Of a DNA stretch of 64,000 nucleotides, positions 61,465 through 64,000 are shown piece after piece. Source of the stretch: Butyrivibrio sp. MC2013 (GTDB lineage Bacteria; Bacillota; Clostridia; Lachnospirales; Lachnospiraceae); the NCBI RefSeq assembly GCF_000424585.1, contig NZ_AUKE01000013.1, forward strand, positions 48,196 through 112,195, given 5' to 3'. The notes beneath the pieces were generated by a model, which saw only the letters and a list, made by a program, of their open reading frames with translations, did not search any database and had not been told where the DNA came from. Numbering within the stretch: position 1 is the first letter of the stretch; each line of letters opens with the position of its first letter. A program made the position numbers and the translations under genes.

Positions 61465-62085
61465 ATGATTTCAATCAAGGAAGAAGAAATAGTAAAGTAT
61501 TTAAAAGAATCTTACAATCCTATAGCTATTATTAAATTTGGTTCTTTTGCAGATGGAAGTGCTAATGAGAACAGTGACTTTGATGCGTTAGTAATTACCA
61601 CAGATGTTGAAAAGCATGATTCTTCCGTTGTTGCAGATACTGTTTTGGACGTTTGGGTATATCCAGAAAATAAGTTTTCTTCTGGATATGATCCGGATGA
61701 ATTTCTGCAGGTATTTGATGGCATCATAATTCAGGATCAGAGAGGATTAGCGAAAAAACTGATAGATAGAGTAAATGATTATATAGATCAAACACCGGCA
61801 AAATCTGATGAAGATATAATACAGGAGGTTGCATGGTGCGAAAAGATGCTAGCTAGAACTGTCAGAGAAGATGCTGAAGGCTATTACAGGTGGCACTGGC
61901 TACTTATGGATAGTTTGGAAATATATTTTGATATAAAGCATTTGTATTATCACGGTCCAAAGAAGGCTCTCAAATATATGCAAAATAATGATTTAGAAAC
62001 ATTCGATATATACTTGTGTGCATTAAAAGAAATGAATCAAGATAATCTTGCACGGTGGATTGGAGTGCTTAAGGCTCTAAAATAA
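61465..62085 (+). CDS. Nucleotidyltransferase-fold protein
   Basis: This 206-residue protein starts with a polymerase-beta-like nucleotidyltransferase domain: KFGSFADGSANENSDFDALV has the GS (26-27) and the Asp38/Asp40 pair that bind metal and nucleotide. The second half is helical (KKLIDRVNDYIDQTPAKS, RWHWLLMDSLEIYFDIKHLY), like the all-alpha domains of aminoglycoside nucleotidyltransferases or HEPN partners. The whole would move a nucleotide onto a small molecule or protein. Target unknown. Confidence 0.82.
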   Translation: MISIKEEEIVKYLKESYNPIAIIKFGSFADGSANENSDFDALVITTDVEKHDSSVVADTVLDVWVYPENKFSSGYDPDEFLQVFDGIIIQDQRGLAKKLIDRVNDYIDQTPAKSDEDIIQEVAWCEKMLARTVREDAEGYYRWHWLLMDSLEIYFDIKHLYYHGPKKALKYMQNNDLETFDIYLCALKEMNQDNLARWIGVLKALK

Positions 62086-62132
62086 ATAATTTCAGTAAAA
62101 CGGACTATGAAAGAAAGATTGGGGAATTCAAA

Positions 62133-62882
62133 ATGACAAAAATATATAAGAAAAGTGAGATTACTTTTGCAATCCTGTGGATTGTTGCTTATGTTGTTCT
62201 GAGCAGTTTGGCAGATCAGTTTTCAGAGAACATTGGCATTACAAAATCTATAACAGCAGTGCTTCACATAGCAATGTCTTTGATTTTGTTTTTCTGGATT
62301 CAAAAAAATAAACTTGGTGAAAAATACGGGTTTTGTAGGTTATCTATTCCAGCAAAACGGTTTCTGTTTTATATACCGCTTATTATAATTGCATCGACAG
62401 CCTTTTGGGGCGGAATAAAATTGCAATATGACATATTGGAATCTCTGTTTTATTTCATCAGCATGCTCTGCGTAGGGTTTCTTGAAGAAGTTATTTTCCG
62501 TGGACTATTATTCAGGGCAATGGAGAAGGACAATCTTAAGAGTGCAATTATTGTTTCTGCGCTGACATTTGGATTGGGACATATTGTGAATCTTTTCAAC
62601 GGAAGTGGAAAAGATTTGATTTCGTCCATGATTCAAATTGTATTTGCCGTTCTGGTCGGATTTGTGCTAGTAATAATCTTTTATCATGGGAAGTCTATTG
62701 TACCATGTATTTTATTCCACTCTGCTAATAATGCGCTCAAAGTTTTTTCTGCAAATGGAATGAGTAATCCTCTGACAGAAAGGGTAATCAACTTAGTGTT
62801 GATTATTGCTGTTTTGGGAGGGTATCTATTCTATCTGGTTAAAGAATTTGGAAATGGAAATAGCTTGGATGCGAACAATTAG
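62133..62882 (+). CDS. CPBP-family intramembrane glutamic protease (CAAX protease-like)
   Basis: This 249-residue membrane protein has about seven hydrophobic segments. The catalytic motifs are intact: EEVIFRG with Glu118-Glu119, FGLGHIVN with His150, and HSANN at 196-200. Members cleave membrane-bound peptides; in Firmicutes several protect producers from their own bacteriocins. No bacteriocin genes are nearby. GGGGAA precedes the ATG. Confidence 0.92.
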   Translation: MTKIYKKSEITFAILWIVAYVVLSSLADQFSENIGITKSITAVLHIAMSLILFFWIQKNKLGEKYGFCRLSIPAKRFLFYIPLIIIASTAFWGGIKLQYDILESLFYFISMLCVGFLEEVIFRGLLFRAMEKDNLKSAIIVSALTFGLGHIVNLFNGSGKDLISSMIQIVFAVLVGFVLVIIFYHGKSIVPCILFHSANNALKVFSANGMSNPLTERVINLVLIIAVLGGYLFYLVKEFGNGNSLDANN

Positions 62883-62959
62883 GAATGGGGTGATTTGGAG
62901 TTTCAGTGGTTCCCGGTTTTTGATTATGCCTGCGAATGCAGAGATGGGGATATGTGGTA

Positions 62960-63556
62960 ATGGATACAGTTGCTTTTGTTGCAAAGCGCATTACTGAAAT
63001 GGAATCCATTCTAGATGAGGCGCTTAGAAGAATGGATAAGGCGGAGGAGGTACCAAAAGTTCTTTTGGCCTATCAGTCAGAGATAAAGAAGCTTGGTGAG
63101 TATTATTCTAGCCAGGATTGGAAAGATGATTATGCTATGGATGAAGATGGACTTTTGCCAAGAGATTTGAAGCGTGGAGTCCTGTCTGAAGATGGAATCT
63201 ACAATGCGCTTGAGCGGAACAAAGAGTTGATGGAAAGAATAAAGGAAACGAGAATGGTTAAGCATGTGATTTTATGGACGCTAAAAGACGAGCTTTCTGC
63301 AGGGGAGAAGGCAACTATTAAGCAGGGGATCAAAGAAGGGCTTGAGGGATTAAAGGGCAAGGTCCCCGGAATCGTTGATATCAAGGTTAACATCAATGGC
63401 CTTGAGTCCTCTAACGCAGACCTGATGCTTGATTCAACTTTTGAGAGTGTAGAGGCACTTAAGGGATATTCTGTACATCCTGAGCATGTAGCAGTGGCTG
63501 ATTCCAAGGTAAGACCTTATACCAAGATCAGAAGCTGCCTGGATTATGAGGTTTAA
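62960..63556 (+). CDS. DUF4298-Dabb fusion protein
   Basis: I start at ATG 62960 (MDTVAFVAKRITEMESI); an in-frame ATG at 62936 is possible. Residues about 5-95 match the small DUF4298 family (ILDEALRRMDKAEEVPKVLL, DYAMDEDGLLPRDLKRGVLS, NKELMERI). Residues about 102-198 form a complete Dabb (stress-responsive alpha/beta barrel) domain: MVKHVILWTLKDE, VPGIVDIKVNINGL, HPEHVAVADSKVRPY. Both are usually separate proteins of about 95-100 residues, and the second begins here exactly with its own Met. The join may be a natural fusion or a recombination product. Functions are unknown; dimeric Dabb proteins bind small hydrophobic molecules or act as simple oxygenases. Confidence 0.8.
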   Translation: MDTVAFVAKRITEMESILDEALRRMDKAEEVPKVLLAYQSEIKKLGEYYSSQDWKDDYAMDEDGLLPRDLKRGVLSEDGIYNALERNKELMERIKETRMVKHVILWTLKDELSAGEKATIKQGIKEGLEGLKGKVPGIVDIKVNINGLESSNADLMLDSTFESVEALKGYSVHPEHVAVADSKVRPYTKIRSCLDYEV

Positions 63557-63558
63557 GG

Positions 63559-63747
63559 CATGGTAAGGAAAAGTTTAAGGATGGTAAGGGCTTTTCAAGC
63601 AGAAACATTCGTTACATGGTTAGGTTCTATCAGCTATATAGAGATGGATCAAATTTGCCACAAGCTGTGGCAGATTTGAATGAGACCATGTATGAGATAT
63701 TGCTTCAAATGTCGATGCGTGGGTTCTATGGGATTTTTCAGCATTGA
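63559..63747 (+). pseudogene. Fragment of a YhcG/DUF1016-like nuclease gene
   Basis: This frame, open from 63559 to a stop at 63745-63747, gives GKGFSSRNIRYMVRFYQLY, a clear match to the N-terminal winged-helix part of DUF1016 (YhcG) proteins. The normal continuation is absent. There is no start codon context and the PD-(D/E)xK part is missing. Confidence 0.6.
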
Positions 63748-63925
63748 ATTCTCTGGCAGAGGATAAATATGATGAGCAACCCGGTGAAACATACAATGAA
63801 GCGGAGTATCAGGCAATCTACAGTGATGTTTACGAGAAGAGAAAAAAGATTTCACTGATAGATTGGAAAAACTCAAGGCATTGATAGAAGAGAGTGAAGA
63901 ACACTTTATGTCTAAAAAGAGCTAA
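63707..63925 (+). pseudogene. Frame-shifted gene fragment
   Basis: A second frame reads VDAWVLWDFSALNSLAED and EYQAIYSDVYEKRKK, then shifts at an A-run near 63840-63850 and resumes as DFTDRLEKLKALIEESEEHF, ending at TAA 63923-63925. It overlaps the YhcG fragment in another frame. The parent family is not recognised. Confidence 0.4.
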
Positions 63926-63937
63926 ATATAATAAAAG

Positions 63938-63978
63938 AGTAAATATCGGTAATAAATATAATATTACCGATATTTACT
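63938..63978. terminator. Perfect long hairpin at the right edge
   Basis: AGTAAATATCGGTAAT (63938-63953) pairs perfectly with ATTACCGATATTTACT (63963-63978). Both flanks are A+T rich, so it could terminate either strand. Confidence 0.6.
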
Positions 63979-64000
63979 TAAATTGATTGCTTATCCAAAT

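Overview
The window looks like chromosome of a strictly anaerobic, low-to-mid GC Firmicute of the family Lachnospiraceae, most likely a Butyrivibrio- or Pseudobutyrivibrio-like gut or rumen bacterium. This is inferred from AGGAGG-type ribosome binding sites, TTG and GTG starts, rubrerythrin, FeoAB, the spore-family hydrolase SleB domain, glucan- and chitin-degrading secreted enzymes, and gene neighbourhoods familiar from that family. No rRNA or tRNA genes, CRISPR arrays, integrases or complete transposons were seen.

Layout. (1) Positions 1-5.7 kb: a partial tandem acetyltransferase, a large secreted chitinase with two GH18 domains and two chitin-binding modules, and a HigBA toxin-antitoxin pair. 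(2) 5.8-12.5 kb: a signalling cluster (hybrid histidine kinase, sugar-binding lipoprotein, HPt protein, response regulator with HD-GYP output) followed by a GH16 glucanase. (3) 12.6-15.0 kb: a ferrous iron uptake operon, feoA-feoB plus a 48-residue Cys-rich membrane peptide. (4) 15.1-44.4 kb: housekeeping chromosome: LicD-type protein, repetitive membrane protein, PutP symporter, rubrerythrin, exonuclease III, DnaE, PfkA, SpoU methyltransferase, ProC, SleB-type hydrolase, NfeD plus SPFH protein, ArgF, BirA, CoaX, DusB, a heterodimeric ABC exporter with an AraC regulator, GreA and LysS. (5) 44.5-64 kb: a visibly A+T-richer accessory island with two more HigBA-type modules (one antitoxin fused to an ImmA/IrrE-like peptidase), a broken adenine methyltransferase, a 1141-residue SIR2 protein, an McrBC restriction pair with two extra paralogous downstream genes, a cassette of an unknown protein, a zinc ribbon and KptA, small regulators, a nucleotidyltransferase, a CPBP protease, a DUF4298-Dabb fusion and gene debris at the right edge.

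The island reads as a defence neighbourhood. SIR2, McrB, McrC and the paralogue pair run in one direction with short gaps and may act as a multilayer anti-phage locus, though this is inference. The paralogues share 70 of 106 N-terminal residues in a gapless alignment but have unrelated C-terminal halves, which suggests a common adaptor with swapped effectors.

The other notable signal is a dispersed palindromic repeat family. Copies lie at about 28.1, 31.15 and 39.1 kb, and one sits in frame inside the LicD-type gene at 15.9 kb. The copies form hairpins whose arms covary, and the best copies all carry the same open reading frame (E-V-H/Q-P-C-T-S-E-H). This resembles the Rickettsia palindromic elements in behaviour but not, as far as I can tell, in sequence.
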